Under the pieces are notes generated by a model that saw only the letters and a program-made list of their open reading frames with translations, was not told the DNA's origin and did no database searches. 64,000 nucleotides of DNA from an uncultured Pseudomonadota bacterium (GTDB taxonomy: Bacteria > Pseudomonadota > Gammaproteobacteria > Steroidobacterales > Woeseiaceae), in the NCBI GenBank assembly GCA_913055625.1, contig CAJXJW010000005.1, forward strand, positions 225,250-289,249, in the 5' to 3' direction. Of this stretch, positions 43,417 through 52,826 are shown piece by piece; position 1 is the first letter of the stretch; every line of letters begins with the position of its first letter. The position numbers and the translations under genes were made by a program.

Positions 43417-44055
43417 TCAGTCCCCGGGCAGTCCGTCGAAGAATTCGACAATGCCTGATTCCAGCGAATACTCGGCGCCGACGATCAGCAGCCCGTGGTC
43501 CTGGACGAGCGACTCGATGATGTCCGAGCCGTGACGCAGCGCATCGGCCGAGTAACGGACATTGGCGCGCACCGCTTCGCGCGCGAGCGACGCGCGGTCT
43601 TTCTCCGTTGCGATCAGCGGCTCGACCGACGGCGCGATGCGGCTCACGATCGAGGCCAGGTTACGCGATGCGTTCCCGGCCGGCCCCGTCAGCGCGTCGA
43701 TCGTGGCGTCGATCGCGCCACAGCGCGTGTGCCCCAGCACGACGACGAGCCGCGTTCCGAAGTTCTGCGCCGCGAACTCCACACTGCCGATCTGGGACGG
43801 CTGCACGATGTTGCCGGCCACCCGGATGACGAACAGCTCGCCGACACCCTGGTCGAAAACGACTTCGGTCGGCACCCGGGAGTCCGAGCAGCCGAGCACG
43901 ACCGCGATCGGGCTCTGGCCGCCGACGGCATCCAGCCTGTCCGCATCCGTGATGCGGAGCGTGGACGCGTTCGCGACGTAGCGCGCGTTGCCCTCGCGCA
44001 GCTGCGCGAGCGCCTCCAGCGCGCTCGGGCTTGCGTTCTCGCCTGGCGTACCCAT
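43417..44055 (-). CDS. Beta-class carbonic anhydrase
   Basis: The 212-residue enzyme hydrates CO2. Zinc ligands are in GCSDSRVP (C) and GHTRCGA (H and C), and the catalytic D-R pair is in CSDSR. It resembles the plant-type beta-CA of Proteobacteria (can/cynT group). No signal peptide is seen, so it is cytoplasmic. It follows trpS by 12 bp. Confidence 0.95.
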   Translation of the reverse strand: MGTPGENASPSALEALAQLREGNARYVANASTLRITDADRLDAVGGQSPIAVVLGCSDSRVPTEVVFDQGVGELFVIRVAGNIVQPSQIGSVEFAAQNFGTRLVVVLGHTRCGAIDATIDALTGPAGNASRNLASIVSRIAPSVEPLIATEKDRASLAREAVRANVRYSADALRHGSDIIESLVQDHGLLIVGAEYSLESGIVEFFDGLPGD

Positions 44056-44067
44056 CGAAACCTCCGT

Positions 44068-45087
44068 TCAGCCCATCGTGGCGAGCGAGCGGATGCCCAC
44101 GGCATCCCGTATCCGGTCGAGAAACGGTCGCGCGATGGAGCGCGCCCGCTCGGCGCCCTTCCTGAGCTCCGCTTCGACGCTTGCCGGGTCCGCCATCAGG
44201 CGTTCGTATTCCTCGCGCGCCGGTCGGATGTGATCGTTCACGTACTCGAACAGCAACTTCTTCATCTCGCCCCACGCGATGCCGTCCGCGTAGCGCGCGG
44301 CAATGTCGGCCGTCTCGTCCGGCGTGGCGAAGGCCTTGTAGATGTCGAATAGCGTACTGCCCTCGGTGTCTTTCGGCTCGCCCGGCTCCAGGCTGTTCGT
44401 CTTGATCTTCATGATCAACTTGCGCAGCGCTTTTTCCGGCGCGAACAGCGGTATCGTGTTCTGGTAGCTCTTCGACATCTTGCGGCCGTCGAGTCCGGCC
44501 AGTACGGCCGTGTTGTCGTCGATGACCGGCTCCGGCAGCACAAAGAGCTCGCCGTAGTGGTGGTTGAAGCGCTGCGCGATATCCCGCGCCATCTCGACGT
44601 GCTGTTTCTGGTCGCGGCCGACCGGCACCTTCGTCGCGTTGAACATCAGGATGTCGGCCGACATCAGGATCGGGTAGCTGTACAGCGCCATCGTGATGCC
44701 CTTGTCCGGATCGGCGTTGTCGCTGTCCAGGTTCGCCTGCACGGCGGCCTTGTAGGCATGCGCCCGGTTCATCAGCCCCTTGGCGGTCATGCTCGTCAGG
44801 ATCCACGTGAGCTCCGGGATCTCCGGGATATCGGACTGGCGGTAGAACGTCGCCTTGTTCGTGTCGAGGCCCAGCGCCAGCCACGCCGCCGCAATCTCCA
44901 GCGTCGAGCGGCTGATCGCGTCCGGATCCTCGTTCTTGGCCAGCGCGTGAAGGTCCGCGAGAAAGTAGAAGTTCCTGATGGACGGGTCGCGGCTCGCCGC
45001 GATGCCCGGCCGGATGGCACCCACGTAATTGCCGATGTGCGGCGTCCCTGTCGTGGTGATCCCGGTGAGGTAAATATCCTTGTTCAT
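44068..45087 (-). CDS. trpS: Tryptophanyl-tRNA synthetase
   Basis: This 339-residue class I synthetase has the HIGH-like motif TPHIGNYVG near residue 17 and an intact KMSKSYQN loop. The N terminus [20 protein letters not shown] is typical of the Xanthomonas-type TrpRS. The ATG at 45087 is preferred. A TTG one codon upstream is also open, and GGGAG lies directly before both. It is divergent from pepQ across about 145 bp, where the plus strand holds TTGACA (45166-45171) with no matching -10 box. Confidence 0.95.
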   Translation of the reverse strand: MNKDIYLTGITTTGTPHIGNYVGAIRPGIAASRDPSIRNFYFLADLHALAKNEDPDAISRSTLEIAAAWLALGLDTNKATFYRQSDIPEIPELTWILTSMTAKGLMNRAHAYKAAVQANLDSDNADPDKGITMALYSYPILMSADILMFNATKVPVGRDQKQHVEMARDIAQRFNHHYGELFVLPEPVIDDNTAVLAGLDGRKMSKSYQNTIPLFAPEKALRKLIMKIKTNSLEPGEPKDTEGSTLFDIYKAFATPDETADIAARYADGIAWGEMKKLLFEYVNDHIRPAREEYERLMADPASVEAELRKGAERARSIARPFLDRIRDAVGIRSLATMG

Positions 45088-45232
45088 CAACTCCCTAACC
45101 CGTTGCCTGCCCGCCCCGCCTGCCCGTCTTCACGGCGCGAGGCAAGGCCGTCAATAATGCCTAGTTTGACAACACTTTGAAACTTGCGCGGCCCGCTCGC
45201 CCGGCTCGAAGCGGCCCGGTATCATGCGTCCC

Positions 45233-46591
45233 ATGCTGAACCAATACACGGACCGAAACCCGGCACTCGCCGCGGATTACGCGGCGCACGTGGCGGAGGT
45301 CGGCAAGCGCTTTTCGAAAGCGCTGGAACGGGCCGGCGCCGCACATGCCGTCATTTTCTCCGGCGCGCCGCACTACGCCTTCCTGGATGACCGCGCCTAC
45401 CCGTTTGCCGCGAACCCGCACTTCCTGTCGTGGGTGCCGCTCACGGCCCTGCCGTCGTCGTACATCGTCCACACGCCGGGCGAGAAGCCGGTGCTCGTCT
45501 ACTACCAGCCGAAAGACTACTGGCACGTCGTGCCTGGCGAGCCTGAGGGGTTCTGGACGGATCACTTCGACATTCGCGTCATCCACGACCCCGATGACGC
45601 CGGCCGCCACCTGCCGGAGGACCGCGAGAAGTGCGTCCTGCTCGGCGAAATCACGGACGCGGACCAGGCCTTCGGCATCGAGCGCGTCAACCCGCAAACG
45701 ACGCTCAACCTCCTGCACCTCGAGCGCGGGCGCAAGACCGCTTACGAGCTCGAGTGCATGCGCCTCGCATCGCGCCGGGCGGTTGCCGGTCACCGTGCGG
45801 CACGCGACGCGTTCGAACGGGGCTGCTCGGAATTCGACATTCACCAGCACTACTGCGCCGCCGTACTGCAGACGGACAACGAACTGCCATACGGGAACAT
45901 CATTGCGCTCAACGAGCACGGCGCCGTGCTGCACTACACCGACCTCGATCGCGAACGCCCGGCCGAGGCCCGGTCCTTCCTGATCGATGCGGGCGCCGAC
46001 GTACTCGGGTACGCCGCGGACATCACGCGTACCTACTCGGCCGCCCAAGGGGAATTCCGGGACCTGATCGAGCGCATGGAAACGCTGCAGCTCGATGTCG
46101 TCGGCCGCGTACGCGCCGGCGTCGACTTTCGTGACCTGCACATCGACACGCATCGCCTGCTCGCCGGTGTGCTGACCGACGCCGGCCTCGCCTCCGGCGA
46201 TGCGGAAACGCTATTGGCCACGGGCGTCACGTCCGCGTTCTTCCCGCACGGCCTCGGGCACCTGATCGGCCTGCAGGTGCACGATGTCGCCGGCCACCTC
46301 GGTGACGTTTCGGGAACCCGGATCGATCCGCCCAGCGGCCATCCGTTCCTGCGCCTGACGCGCGTGCTCGAGGAAGACATGGTCGTCACGATCGAGCCCG
46401 GGCTGTACATCATCGACCTGCTGCTGGACAACCTGCGCGGGACGCCCGCGGAAAAACAGGTTCACTGGGATACGGTGGACCGGCTGCGGCCGTACGGCGG
46501 GATACGCATTGAGGACGACGTTCGCGTGCTCGCGAACGGCGCGGAGAACCTCACGCGCGACGCATTTGCCCTGTCTTCGGGCAGCGCCTGA
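45233..46591 (+). CDS. pepQ: Xaa-Pro dipeptidase PepQ
   Basis: PepQ cleaves dipeptides with a C-terminal proline and some organophosphates. The 452-residue M24B enzyme has a pita-bread domain with metal ligands D (LIDAGADVLGYAADITRT, two aspartates), H (FFPHGLGHLIGLQVHD) and E (VTIEPGLY and GGIRIEDD). The N-terminal part aligns with E. coli PepQ from FLDDRAYPF onward. Start ATG 45233 (MLNQYTDR) or 45224. No strong ribosome binding site is seen. Confidence 0.95.
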   Translation: MLNQYTDRNPALAADYAAHVAEVGKRFSKALERAGAAHAVIFSGAPHYAFLDDRAYPFAANPHFLSWVPLTALPSSYIVHTPGEKPVLVYYQPKDYWHVVPGEPEGFWTDHFDIRVIHDPDDAGRHLPEDREKCVLLGEITDADQAFGIERVNPQTTLNLLHLERGRKTAYELECMRLASRRAVAGHRAARDAFERGCSEFDIHQHYCAAVLQTDNELPYGNIIALNEHGAVLHYTDLDRERPAEARSFLIDAGADVLGYAADITRTYSAAQGEFRDLIERMETLQLDVVGRVRAGVDFRDLHIDTHRLLAGVLTDAGLASGDAETLLATGVTSAFFPHGLGHLIGLQVHDVAGHLGDVSGTRIDPPSGHPFLRLTRVLEEDMVVTIEPGLYIIDLLLDNLRGTPAEKQVHWDTVDRLRPYGGIRIEDDVRVLANGAENLTRDAFALSSGSA

Positions 46592-46684
46592 GCGCGGCGC
46601 CCGATTCCGGTGCGGCCGCGTCCGGACCCGGCCGCAACGCCGAGAAAGAATCCTTCTGAATCAAAGACTTGAAAGCCGGCGGGC

Positions 46685-46706
46685 CTGCATATTTCGTCAC
46701 ATGCAG
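46685..46706. promoter_or_regulatory. Inverted repeat, candidate LysR-type operator
   Basis: CTGCAT and ATGCAG form perfect 6-bp arms around 10 bp. The site is about 80-100 bp upstream of the LysR-type gene and contains a T-N11-A-like core, the usual LTTR recognition layout. Autoregulation is inferred. TTGAAA lies about 20 bp upstream. Confidence 0.4.
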
Positions 46707-46786
46707 CTGGTACGGTTTGTGCAGTTACTGACACATCAAACTTCGACTGGTCGTACCCGCACTACTACGACTGAAGCACACGGGCC

Positions 46787-47683
46787 ATGGCACCCCACAA
46801 CCAGAATATTTCCCTGCGCGGCCTGCGCACGTTTTGCGTGGCCGCGGAGCACGAGAGTTTTCGTGATGCGGCGGACCGGCTGTTCATTACGGCGTCGGCC
46901 GTCAGTCACCAGATCAAGAACCTCGAAAGCGAACTCGGCAAGAAACTGTTCGAGCGCGGCAGCCGGAACATCAGCCTCACACCGGAAGGCGAGCTGCTGT
47001 ACAACGACGTCCAGCCGCTGATTCGCCAGCTCGACGAGATCGCAATACAGCACAGCGCGCACGCGACGCGGAGCACGCTTCGGATTTCGGTACAGCCGTT
47101 CTTCGCGAGCGAACTTTTCGTGCCCCGGCTGGTGGATTTTCGCCGCCTGTACCCGGAACTCGATATCGTCGTGGACACGAGCGACGAGTCGTCCGAACGG
47201 CATCCCGGCAACGCCGATGCATCGATCCGGGTGTTCCGTTCCGCGCCGGACGGGCTTGCGTTCGACGAACTCTTTCCGCTACGCCTGATTCCGGCGGGCT
47301 CGCCGGAGTTCTACGACAGCGTGAAGGTTCGCGGGAACCGCATCGTCAGCAACTTCCCCATCGTCGTGCACGAATCGCGGCCGAGAGCCTGGAAGCAGTG
47401 GGAGCGCGTGTCGGGCATCCGCCTGCCGCGCGACGCAGACGTCGTGCGTCTCGACTCGATGATCGCGGTCGCCCGGGCCGCCGAGCGCGGCCTCGGAGCG
47501 GCGCTGGTGCCCACGCAGCTCAGCGACCGGTGGTTCACGTCGTCGAGCCTCGTTCCATTGTTCGACAGTGAACTGGTAACCCGGGACCGCTACTACTTCG
47601 TAAGCGACGAAAACGCGCAGGACCAGCAAAACGTCCGGATCATGCGTGATTGGGTGTTACAGACGTTCAGGGATCTGAGGTGA
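46787..47683 (+). CDS. LysR family transcriptional regulator
   Basis: The 298-residue protein has an N-terminal winged helix (LRGLRTFCVAAEHESFRDAA, ASAVSHQIKNLESELGKKLF), in the GcvA-like group, and an effector domain from about 95. No target gene is obvious. The following secreted TPR gene is 124 bp downstream on the same strand and could be one. Confidence 0.92.
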   Translation: MAPHNQNISLRGLRTFCVAAEHESFRDAADRLFITASAVSHQIKNLESELGKKLFERGSRNISLTPEGELLYNDVQPLIRQLDEIAIQHSAHATRSTLRISVQPFFASELFVPRLVDFRRLYPELDIVVDTSDESSERHPGNADASIRVFRSAPDGLAFDELFPLRLIPAGSPEFYDSVKVRGNRIVSNFPIVVHESRPRAWKQWERVSGIRLPRDADVVRLDSMIAVARAAERGLGAALVPTQLSDRWFTSSSLVPLFDSELVTRDRYYFVSDENAQDQQNVRIMRDWVLQTFRDLR

Positions 47684-47716
47684 AAACTTTTCACGTCGCA
47701 CGCGAAATCTTTTCGT

Positions 47717-47745
47717 TTGTCGCCCGCTTGCCAGGTGGCTATCTT
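47717..47745 (+). promoter_or_regulatory. Possible promoter for the secreted TPR gene
   Basis: TTGTCG and TATCTT are separated by 17 bp, 63-91 bp upstream of the ATG at 47808. The boxes are moderate matches to sigma-70. Confidence 0.4.
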
Positions 47746-47807
47746 TTGCCTCGACACGACGAGACGCGAAATACGTCGCAATCGTCAAACCGCCAGGAGG
47801 CAATGTC

Positions 47808-48332
47808 ATGAAACTGTCACGTAGCATCGAAAGAAACGCACGAAAAGCTGCCGTCGCGTTCGCGCTTTCGGCACTGGCATTTTCTGTCTCAGCGGGGGCG
47901 GATGAGCAGAAAATACCGTACACGATGACCGCAATTACCGACGCAAGCTTCGGTACGCAGGTCACCGAGGGCCATTACGAGACCGCGATCCAGCGAATCA
48001 GCGCGCCGACGTTCAATCGCCAGGGATCGTTCGAGTCGAAAACAAACCTTTGTGTGGCGTACACGAAGAATGCCCAGATCGACGAAGCAACAGCCGTCTG
48101 CGACGCCGCCGTGTCCCGACTCAAGAGAATGTCCAGCGTCGAGATGTCGCGGACTGACCTCGCCATCGCCTTGTCAAACCGCGGCGTATTGCGCGCCGTC
48201 AAGGGCGAAATCGAGCTCGCGCGCAAGGACTTCCAGGACGCGATCGAGCTTCGCTCCGGGCTGTCAGCGCCGGAGACGAACCTCGCCCGGCTCGACAGCG
48301 ATATCTTCGCGGAGACGTACAGCGCGAACTGA
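47808..48332 (+). CDS. Secreted TPR-containing protein
   Basis: The 174-residue protein has a signal peptide (about 1-31, ending SVSAGADE) and a helical region with TPR-like pairs (YETAIQRI, NLCVAYTKNAQIDEATAVCD, ALSNRGVLRAVKGEIELARKD). C-x(18)-C could make a disulfide. AGGAGG lies 8 nt before the ATG. It is followed by a strong terminator, so it is a single-gene unit or the last gene after lysR. A similar short periplasmic TPR family is common in gammaproteobacteria, but the function is unknown. Confidence 0.85.
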   Translation: MKLSRSIERNARKAAVAFALSALAFSVSAGADEQKIPYTMTAITDASFGTQVTEGHYETAIQRISAPTFNRQGSFESKTNLCVAYTKNAQIDEATAVCDAAVSRLKRMSSVEMSRTDLAIALSNRGVLRAVKGEIELARKDFQDAIELRSGLSAPETNLARLDSDIFAETYSAN

Positions 48333-48398
48333 ACGACGCGCATGACAACCAGGTAGTGCAACCGGTCATTGACTCCGGCCCCCCCGGCGATGACCACC

Positions 48399-48441
48399 AA
48401 GGGCGATCCGCATCCCCCCCTGCGGATCGCCCTTCTTTTTT
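48399..48441 (+). terminator. Intrinsic terminator after the secreted TPR gene
   Basis: A 14-bp perfect stem (AAGGGCGATCCGCA with its complement), an 8-nt loop and CTTTTTT follow. It is 66 nt after the stop codon and stops plus-strand transcription before the SDR gene. Confidence 0.92.
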
Positions 48442-48483
48442 CTGCGCGTTCCTTTTGCCGCCGGATATCGCTATCCTCGCGGC

Positions 48484-49344
48484 ATGATCTTTCGCGACAA
48501 GACGGTCATCATCACCGGCGCCTCGGCTGGCGTGGGCGCCGCGACCGCCCGCAAGTTCGCGGATGCCGGCGCCAACCTTCTCCTGCTCGCACGCGGCAAG
48601 AAGAACCTGGAAAGCATTGCGCAGGAGCTGCGCGACAAGACGCGCGTGGAATACCTGGCCATGGACGTGGCCGACGCCGACGCCTGCGCCAACGCATTCA
48701 AGAAGGCGGACTTCGAGTTCGGGCGGGTCGACGTGCTGATCAACAATGCCGGCTACCATGCCCGCGGCCCGGTGACCGATGTCTCCACCGAGGACATCGG
48801 GCGCATGGTCGATGTCAACCTGCGCGCGCCGCTCATACTCACGCGACTCGCGCTGCCGCACCTGAAGGAGGCCGGGGGCGGCGCCGTCATCAATGTCGGC
48901 TCCCTGGCGGGGCGTCTCCCGGTTCCGGGCAGCGCGACGTATTCGGCGACCAAGAACGGGCTGCGGGCGTTTACCTACGCGATAGGCGAAGAACTGCGGG
49001 ATTCCGGGATCAAGTTCGCCGTGGTCTCGCCCGGTCCGATCGACACCGGTTTCATCATGAGCGACATCGACAAAGTGTCGAACCTCACGTTTTCACAGCC
49101 CTTGTCGACGGCCGACGAGGTCGCGCAGGCTATCCTGGACCTGTGCGGCAATTCACAACGTGAGCTGTCAATGCCGCCGTCGAGCGGCTGGCTCACGACG
49201 GTGTCATACCTGTTCCCGTGGCTGGCACGGAAGCTTCGTCCGGCCCTTGAACGCAAGGGCCAGCGCGTCAAGTCGGCGTTGAAAACCGCCGCGCGGCAGC
49301 GCGACAAAGAGGCTAAAGCCCGAAATAACCCCGAAGCTTCCTGA
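48484..49344 (+). CDS. Short-chain dehydrogenase/reductase
   Basis: The 286-residue classical SDR has the NAD(P) motif TGASAGVG (residues 11-18), NNAGYHARGP, a serine (NVGSLAG) and YSATK with the catalytic Tyr and Lys. A basic C-terminal tail (residues about 250-286, GQRVKSALKTAARQRDKEAK) may bind membrane or nucleic acid. Substrate unknown. Its 3' end overlaps the convergent unknown gene by 32 bp. Confidence 0.93.
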   Translation: MIFRDKTVIITGASAGVGAATARKFADAGANLLLLARGKKNLESIAQELRDKTRVEYLAMDVADADACANAFKKADFEFGRVDVLINNAGYHARGPVTDVSTEDIGRMVDVNLRAPLILTRLALPHLKEAGGGAVINVGSLAGRLPVPGSATYSATKNGLRAFTYAIGEELRDSGIKFAVVSPGPIDTGFIMSDIDKVSNLTFSQPLSTADEVAQAILDLCGNSQRELSMPPSSGWLTTVSYLFPWLARKLRPALERKGQRVKSALKTAARQRDKEAKARNNPEAS

Positions 49345-49624
49345 ACCAGGACGACTCCCAGCCGTAGACCTCGAGCTGTTCCGGGTCGAGCCGGACGCCG
49401 GGCAACGTCGTGTCGGGACGCGGTTCGTCGTTCGCGGCCACGTCCTCCGGCCGCAGCTCGAGGCGGCCTTTCCGGCCTTCGGCACCGCTTGTCAGCCCGT
49501 CGACGGCGAGGCTCAGGTACGGCAGGACCTCGTCGTCCACGATGTCGTCGAGAAAGACCGCATCCGGGTCGAAGCTGTCCTTCGACAGGATGACGCAGTC
49601 ATCGAAGGCTTCGTCGTTCTTGAT
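49313..49624 (-). CDS. Small acidic protein of unknown function, start uncertain
   Basis: The conserved-looking part is about 103 residues, acidic at first (DEAFDDCVILSKDSFDPDAV), then ending VYGWESSWFRKLRGYFGL. No family is recognised. Upstream in-frame ATG codons lie in frame parts that look non-coding. The best ribosome binding site, GGAGG, is 8-9 nt before an ATC codon at 49624, so an ATC start is possible. A longer open frame reaches 49771. TATATT, a possible -10 box, lies about 40-50 bp upstream. It is convergent with the SDR gene. Confidence 0.5.
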   Translation of the reverse strand: MKNDEAFDDCVILSKDSFDPDAVFLDDIVDDEVLPYLSLAVDGLTSGAEGRKGRLELRPEDVAANDEPRPDTTLPGVRLDPEQLEVYGWESSWFRKLRGYFGL

Positions 49625-49687
49625 GGCCCGTCCCTCCGGAGACCTCCTCCAGGATCGGGTCAAATATAGGATTCGCCGACCGTGGAT

Positions 49688-49707
49688 GCTGTGAGCCGAC
49701 TCACAGC
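49688..49707. repeat. Inverted repeat between the small gene and the rplQ terminator
   Basis: GCTGTGAG and CTCACAGC are perfect 8-bp arms around CCGA. It lies about 65-85 bp upstream of the small minus-strand gene, where an operator would be, and 50 bp past the ribosomal operon terminator. The regulator is unknown. Confidence 0.4.
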
Positions 49708-49756
49708 ACGCGCTATTTTGCATAATGCGGTTCCGGGGCCCGCGCCGAACGGACAA

Positions 49757-49783
49757 GAAAAAGCCGGGCATGGCCCGGCTCTT
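49757..49783 (-). terminator. Intrinsic terminator of the ribosomal protein operon
   Basis: On the minus strand an 8-bp stem (AGCCGGGC/GCCCGGCT) with an ATG/CAT loop precedes TTTTTCTTG. It lies 27-53 nt after the rplQ stop and ends the alpha operon. Confidence 0.85.
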
Positions 49784-49809
49784 CTTCGCGGTGCAACCGG
49801 TCTCCCGGC

Positions 49810-50190
49810 CTATTCGTCGGCGGCAGCCTCGGCCGGGCGCTCGGTCAGCATGACCAGCGCCATCGGGGCGGCATCACCGGGCCGCGGCCCCATCTTGAGG
49901 ATGCGCATGTAACCGCCCGGGCGGTTCTTAAAGCGCGGCCCGAGGTCCGTGAACAGCTTGCCGACCACTTCCTTGTCGCGCAGGCGATCGAACGCCAGGC
50001 GCCGGTTCGCGACGCTGTCTTCCTTCGCCAGCGTAATCAGCGGTTCAACGACACGCCGCAGTTCTTTTGCCTTCGGCAGCGTCGTGCGGATCGTCTCGTG
50101 CTTCAGCATCGACGCCGCCATGTTGCGGTACATGGCCTTGCGATGCGAGCTGTTGCGACCCAGCCGACGGCCGGATTTTCTATGACGCAT
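49810..50190 (-). CDS. rplQ: Ribosomal protein bL17
   Basis: The 126-residue protein starts [20 protein letters not shown], the standard bL17 N terminus, and carries [20 protein letters not shown]. It sits at the exit-tunnel region of the 50S subunit. It is the last gene of the alpha operon, 24 bp after rpoA, and is followed by the operon terminator. The C terminus ends in an acidic tail (AEAAADE). Confidence 0.98.
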   Translation of the reverse strand: MRHRKSGRRLGRNSSHRKAMYRNMAASMLKHETIRTTLPKAKELRRVVEPLITLAKEDSVANRRLAFDRLRDKEVVGKLFTDLGPRFKNRPGGYMRILKMGPRPGDAAPMALVMLTERPAEAAADE

Positions 50191-50214
50191 GGTACTGTCC
50201 TTGAATCTTTCGTC

Positions 50215-51216
50215 TTACAGTCCGAGCTCGTGGTCGGGCCGGAGGCTGGCCGGCGGCCAGTTGTCGAGCCGCATGCCGAGGCCCAGGCCATGGCCCTCGA
50301 GCACTTCCTTGATCTCGGTCAGCGATTTCTTGCCGAGGTTCGGCGTGCGCAGCAGTTCCACCTCGGTGCGCTGCACGAGATCGCCGATATACATGATGTT
50401 TTCCGCCTTCAGGCAGTTCGCCGAACGAACCGTGAGTTCCAGCTCGTCGACCGGCCGCAGCAGGATCGGGTCGACCTGGTTCTCGGCCTGCGGGCCCGTG
50501 CCCTCTTCCTGGCCCTGCAGGTCGACGAACACCGACAGCTGGTCCTTCAGGATGCTGCCCGCGCGGCGGATCGCCTCTTCCGGGTCGATCGTGCCGTTCG
50601 TCTCGATCTCGATGATCAGCTTATCGAGGTCGGTGCGCTGCTCGACACGCGCCGCTTCCACGTTGTACGTGACGCGGTGTACCGGGCTGAACGACGCATC
50701 GAGCTGCAGGCGACCGATCGGGCCGGACTGCTCTTCGAACGTCGGACGCTGCGTCGCAGGGCGGTAGCCGCGGCCACGCTCGACCTTGAGAATCATGCTC
50801 AGCTCGCCGGCGCTCGTCAGGTTCGCGATCACCAGGTCCGGGTTCATTATCTCGACGTCGTGGTCGAGCTGGATGTCGCCCGCCGTGACCGTACCCGGTC
50901 CCTTCTTCGAGACCCGCAGCTCCGCTGAGTCGCGCGTGTTCATGCGCACCGCCACCTGCTTCAGGTTCAGCAGGATGTCGACGACGTCTTCCTGCACGCC
51001 CTCGATGCTGGTGTACTCGTGCAGCACGCCTTCGATCTCTGCTTCGGTCACCGATGCGCCCGGCATCGACGACAACAGGATCCGGCGCAGCGCGTTACCC
51101 AGCGTATGGCCGAAACCGCGCTCGAACGGCTCGATCGTCACCTTCGCCTGAAGATCATTGATCGGCGCAACCTTGACGACGCGCGGCTTCAAAAATTCGT
51201 GTACTGATTCCTGCAT
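50215..51216 (-). CDS. rpoA: RNA polymerase alpha subunit
   Basis: The 333-residue subunit has an N-terminal dimerisation domain ([20 protein letters not shown]) and the C-terminal domain (alpha-CTD) that binds UP elements and activators ([33 protein letters not shown]). The R265-type contact site is in VRSANCLK. It is co-transcribed with rpsD upstream and rplQ downstream in the alpha operon, as in E. coli. Confidence 0.99.
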   Translation of the reverse strand: MQESVHEFLKPRVVKVAPINDLQAKVTIEPFERGFGHTLGNALRRILLSSMPGASVTEAEIEGVLHEYTSIEGVQEDVVDILLNLKQVAVRMNTRDSAELRVSKKGPGTVTAGDIQLDHDVEIMNPDLVIANLTSAGELSMILKVERGRGYRPATQRPTFEEQSGPIGRLQLDASFSPVHRVTYNVEAARVEQRTDLDKLIIEIETNGTIDPEEAIRRAGSILKDQLSVFVDLQGQEEGTGPQAENQVDPILLRPVDELELTVRSANCLKAENIMYIGDLVQRTEVELLRTPNLGKKSLTEIKEVLEGHGLGLGMRLDNWPPASLRPDHELGL

Positions 51217-51234
51217 GGGTAAATACCCTCCTGA

Positions 51235-51855
51235 CTACTTGGAGTACAGCTCGACGACGAGGTTTTCGTTGATGTCCGGCAGGATGTCCTCCCGGTCCGG
51301 CAACGACTTCAGCACACCCGACATCTTCTTCGTGTCCACATCAACCCACTCGGGCAGGCCGACCTGGCTCGAAATCTCGATCGCGTTCTGGATGCGGAGC
51401 TGTTTCCTGGATTTCTCGCGAATACCGACCTGGTCACCAGCCTTCAGCTGCGCCGACGGGATGTTGACGACCTTGCCGTTGACCTCGATGCTCTTGTGGC
51501 TGACCAGCTGGCGTGCTTCAGCCCGCGTCGCCGCGAAGCCCATGCGATACACCACGTTGTCCAGGCGCCCTTCGAGGAGGCGCAGCAGGTTCTCACCCGT
51601 CGAGCCCTTGAGCTGTGCCGCACGCTTGTAGTAGCCGCGGAACTGGCGCTCGAGGATCCCGTACATACGGCGGAGCTTCTGCTTCTCGCGCAGCTGCAGG
51701 CCGTAGTCCGACAGGCGCGGCCGACGTTGCGCGGCACCGCCCGGCGGCACCTCGAGCTTGCATTTCGATTCGAGCGGGCGTACGCCGCTCTTCAGAAACA
51801 GGTCCGTGCCTTCGCGGCGGGACAGTTTGCACTTGGGTCCTAAGTATCTTGCCAT
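51235..51855 (-). CDS. rpsD: Ribosomal protein uS4
   Basis: The 206-residue protein starts [20 protein letters not shown] and has the S4 RNA-binding domain ([20 protein letters not shown]). It nucleates 30S assembly on 16S rRNA and in E. coli represses the alpha operon. Two cysteines near the N terminus (PKCK and SKCK) are only half of a CxxC zinc site. 18 bp separate it from rpoA. Confidence 0.98.
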   Translation of the reverse strand: MARYLGPKCKLSRREGTDLFLKSGVRPLESKCKLEVPPGGAAQRRPRLSDYGLQLREKQKLRRMYGILERQFRGYYKRAAQLKGSTGENLLRLLEGRLDNVVYRMGFAATRAEARQLVSHKSIEVNGKVVNIPSAQLKAGDQVGIREKSRKQLRIQNAIEISSQVGLPEWVDVDTKKMSGVLKSLPDREDILPDINENLVVELYSK

Positions 51856-51867
51856 CTGCTAATGCCT

Positions 51868-52248
51868 CTAAACTCGGCGCTTTTTCGGTGGCCGGCAGCC
51901 GTTGTGCGGAATCGGCGTGACGTCCTCGATGTGCTGAATACGGAAACCGAGGCCGTTCAGCGCACGCACGGCCGACTCGCGGCCCGGGCCCGGTCCACGA
52001 ACCTTCACGTCCAGGTTCTTCACGCCGTATTCGAGCGCAGCGCGGCCGGCCTTGTCGCTGGCGACCTGCGCGGCGAACGGCGTGGACTTGCGGGAACCGC
52101 GGAAACCGCAGCCACCGGCCGTCGCCCACGACAGGGCGTTGCCCTGGCGATCCGTGATCGTGATGATCGTGTTGTTGAAGGACGCATGGATGTGCGCAAC
52201 CGCATCCACCACATGCTTTTTCACCTTCTTTTTCTTTACTTCAGCCAT
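51868..52248 (-). CDS. rpsK: Ribosomal protein uS11
   Basis: The 126-residue protein contains [20 protein letters not shown] and the C-terminal [13 protein letters not shown]. It lines the mRNA exit at the 30S platform. It lies 12 bp after rpsD on the coding strand order and 64 bp from rpsM. That gap is longer than usual and holds a small hairpin (GCCCG/CGGGC, 52278-52292). Confidence 0.98.
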   Translation of the reverse strand: MAEVKKKKVKKHVVDAVAHIHASFNNTIITITDRQGNALSWATAGGCGFRGSRKSTPFAAQVASDKAGRAALEYGVKNLDVKVRGPGPGRESAVRALNGLGFRIQHIEDVTPIPHNGCRPPKKRRV

Positions 52249-52312
52249 TTAATTCAGCTCTCTTGAACTTGACTCTCGCCCGCATTACGGGCGCTGCCTT
52301 GCCGGTGGGCGC

Positions 52313-52669
52313 CTAGCGCTTGATCGGACGCCGCGGTCCCTTGCGGGTACGGGCGTTCGTGCGCGTGCGCTGGCCCCGGAGCGGCAAGCCGCGACGGTGC
52401 CGGATGCCGCGATAGCAGCCGAGGTCCATCAGGCGCTTGATGTTCATCGACACCTCGCGCCGCAGGTCGCCCTCGACCGTGAACTTCGCCACCGCGGTAC
52501 GGAGATTCGCCACTTCCGGCTCCGCCAGGTCCTTGACCTGGGTGTGCGGTGCAATGCCCGCCGCCTCGCAGATTCTCCGGGCGCGTGAATTGCCGATGCC
52601 GTAAATCGACGTCAGCGCGACGACGATGTGCTTGTTCAGCGGGATGTTGATGCCTGCTATGCGTGCCAC
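52313..52669 (-). CDS. rpsM: Ribosomal protein uS13
   Basis: The 118-residue protein starts [20 protein letters not shown] and ends in the basic tail [18 protein letters not shown]. It sits in the 30S head, touching the P-site tRNA and the 50S bridge. It follows rpmJ by 16 bp and begins the rpsM-rpsK-rpsD-rpoA-rplQ part. In E. coli uS4 represses from the rpsM start; no equivalent pseudoknot was checked here. Confidence 0.98.
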   Translation of the reverse strand: MARIAGINIPLNKHIVVALTSIYGIGNSRARRICEAAGIAPHTQVKDLAEPEVANLRTAVAKFTVEGDLRREVSMNIKRLMDLGCYRGIRHRRGLPLRGQRTRTNARTRKGPRRPIKR

Positions 52670-52685
52670 TAGCGTATTCCTCTCT

Positions 52686-52799
52686 TTAGCCCTGACGCTG
52701 CTTGTGCCGCGCGTCGGTGCAGATCACGCGCACAACCCCGTTGCGGCGGATGATCTTGCAGTTCCGGCAGATTTTCTTGACCGATGCTCTTACTTTCAT
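52686..52799 (-). CDS. rpmJ: Ribosomal protein bL36
   Basis: This 37-residue protein reads [20 protein letters not shown], then [18 protein letters not shown]11, C14, C27 and H32 form the zinc ribbon of the C+ form. It is part of the 50S subunit near helix 97. It lies between secY (27 bp) and rpsM (16 bp), the normal position. Confidence 0.97.
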   Translation of the reverse strand: MKVRASVKKICRNCKIIRRNGVVRVICTDARHKQRQG

Positions 52800-52826
52800 G
52801 AGCTTGCTCCAAATACCGCTGACGGA

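Noticed and set aside
45166..45171. Perfect TTGACA between trpS and pepQ
   Set aside because: No -10 box at 15-19 bp downstream (the sequence there is GC-rich), so it is not called as a promoter.
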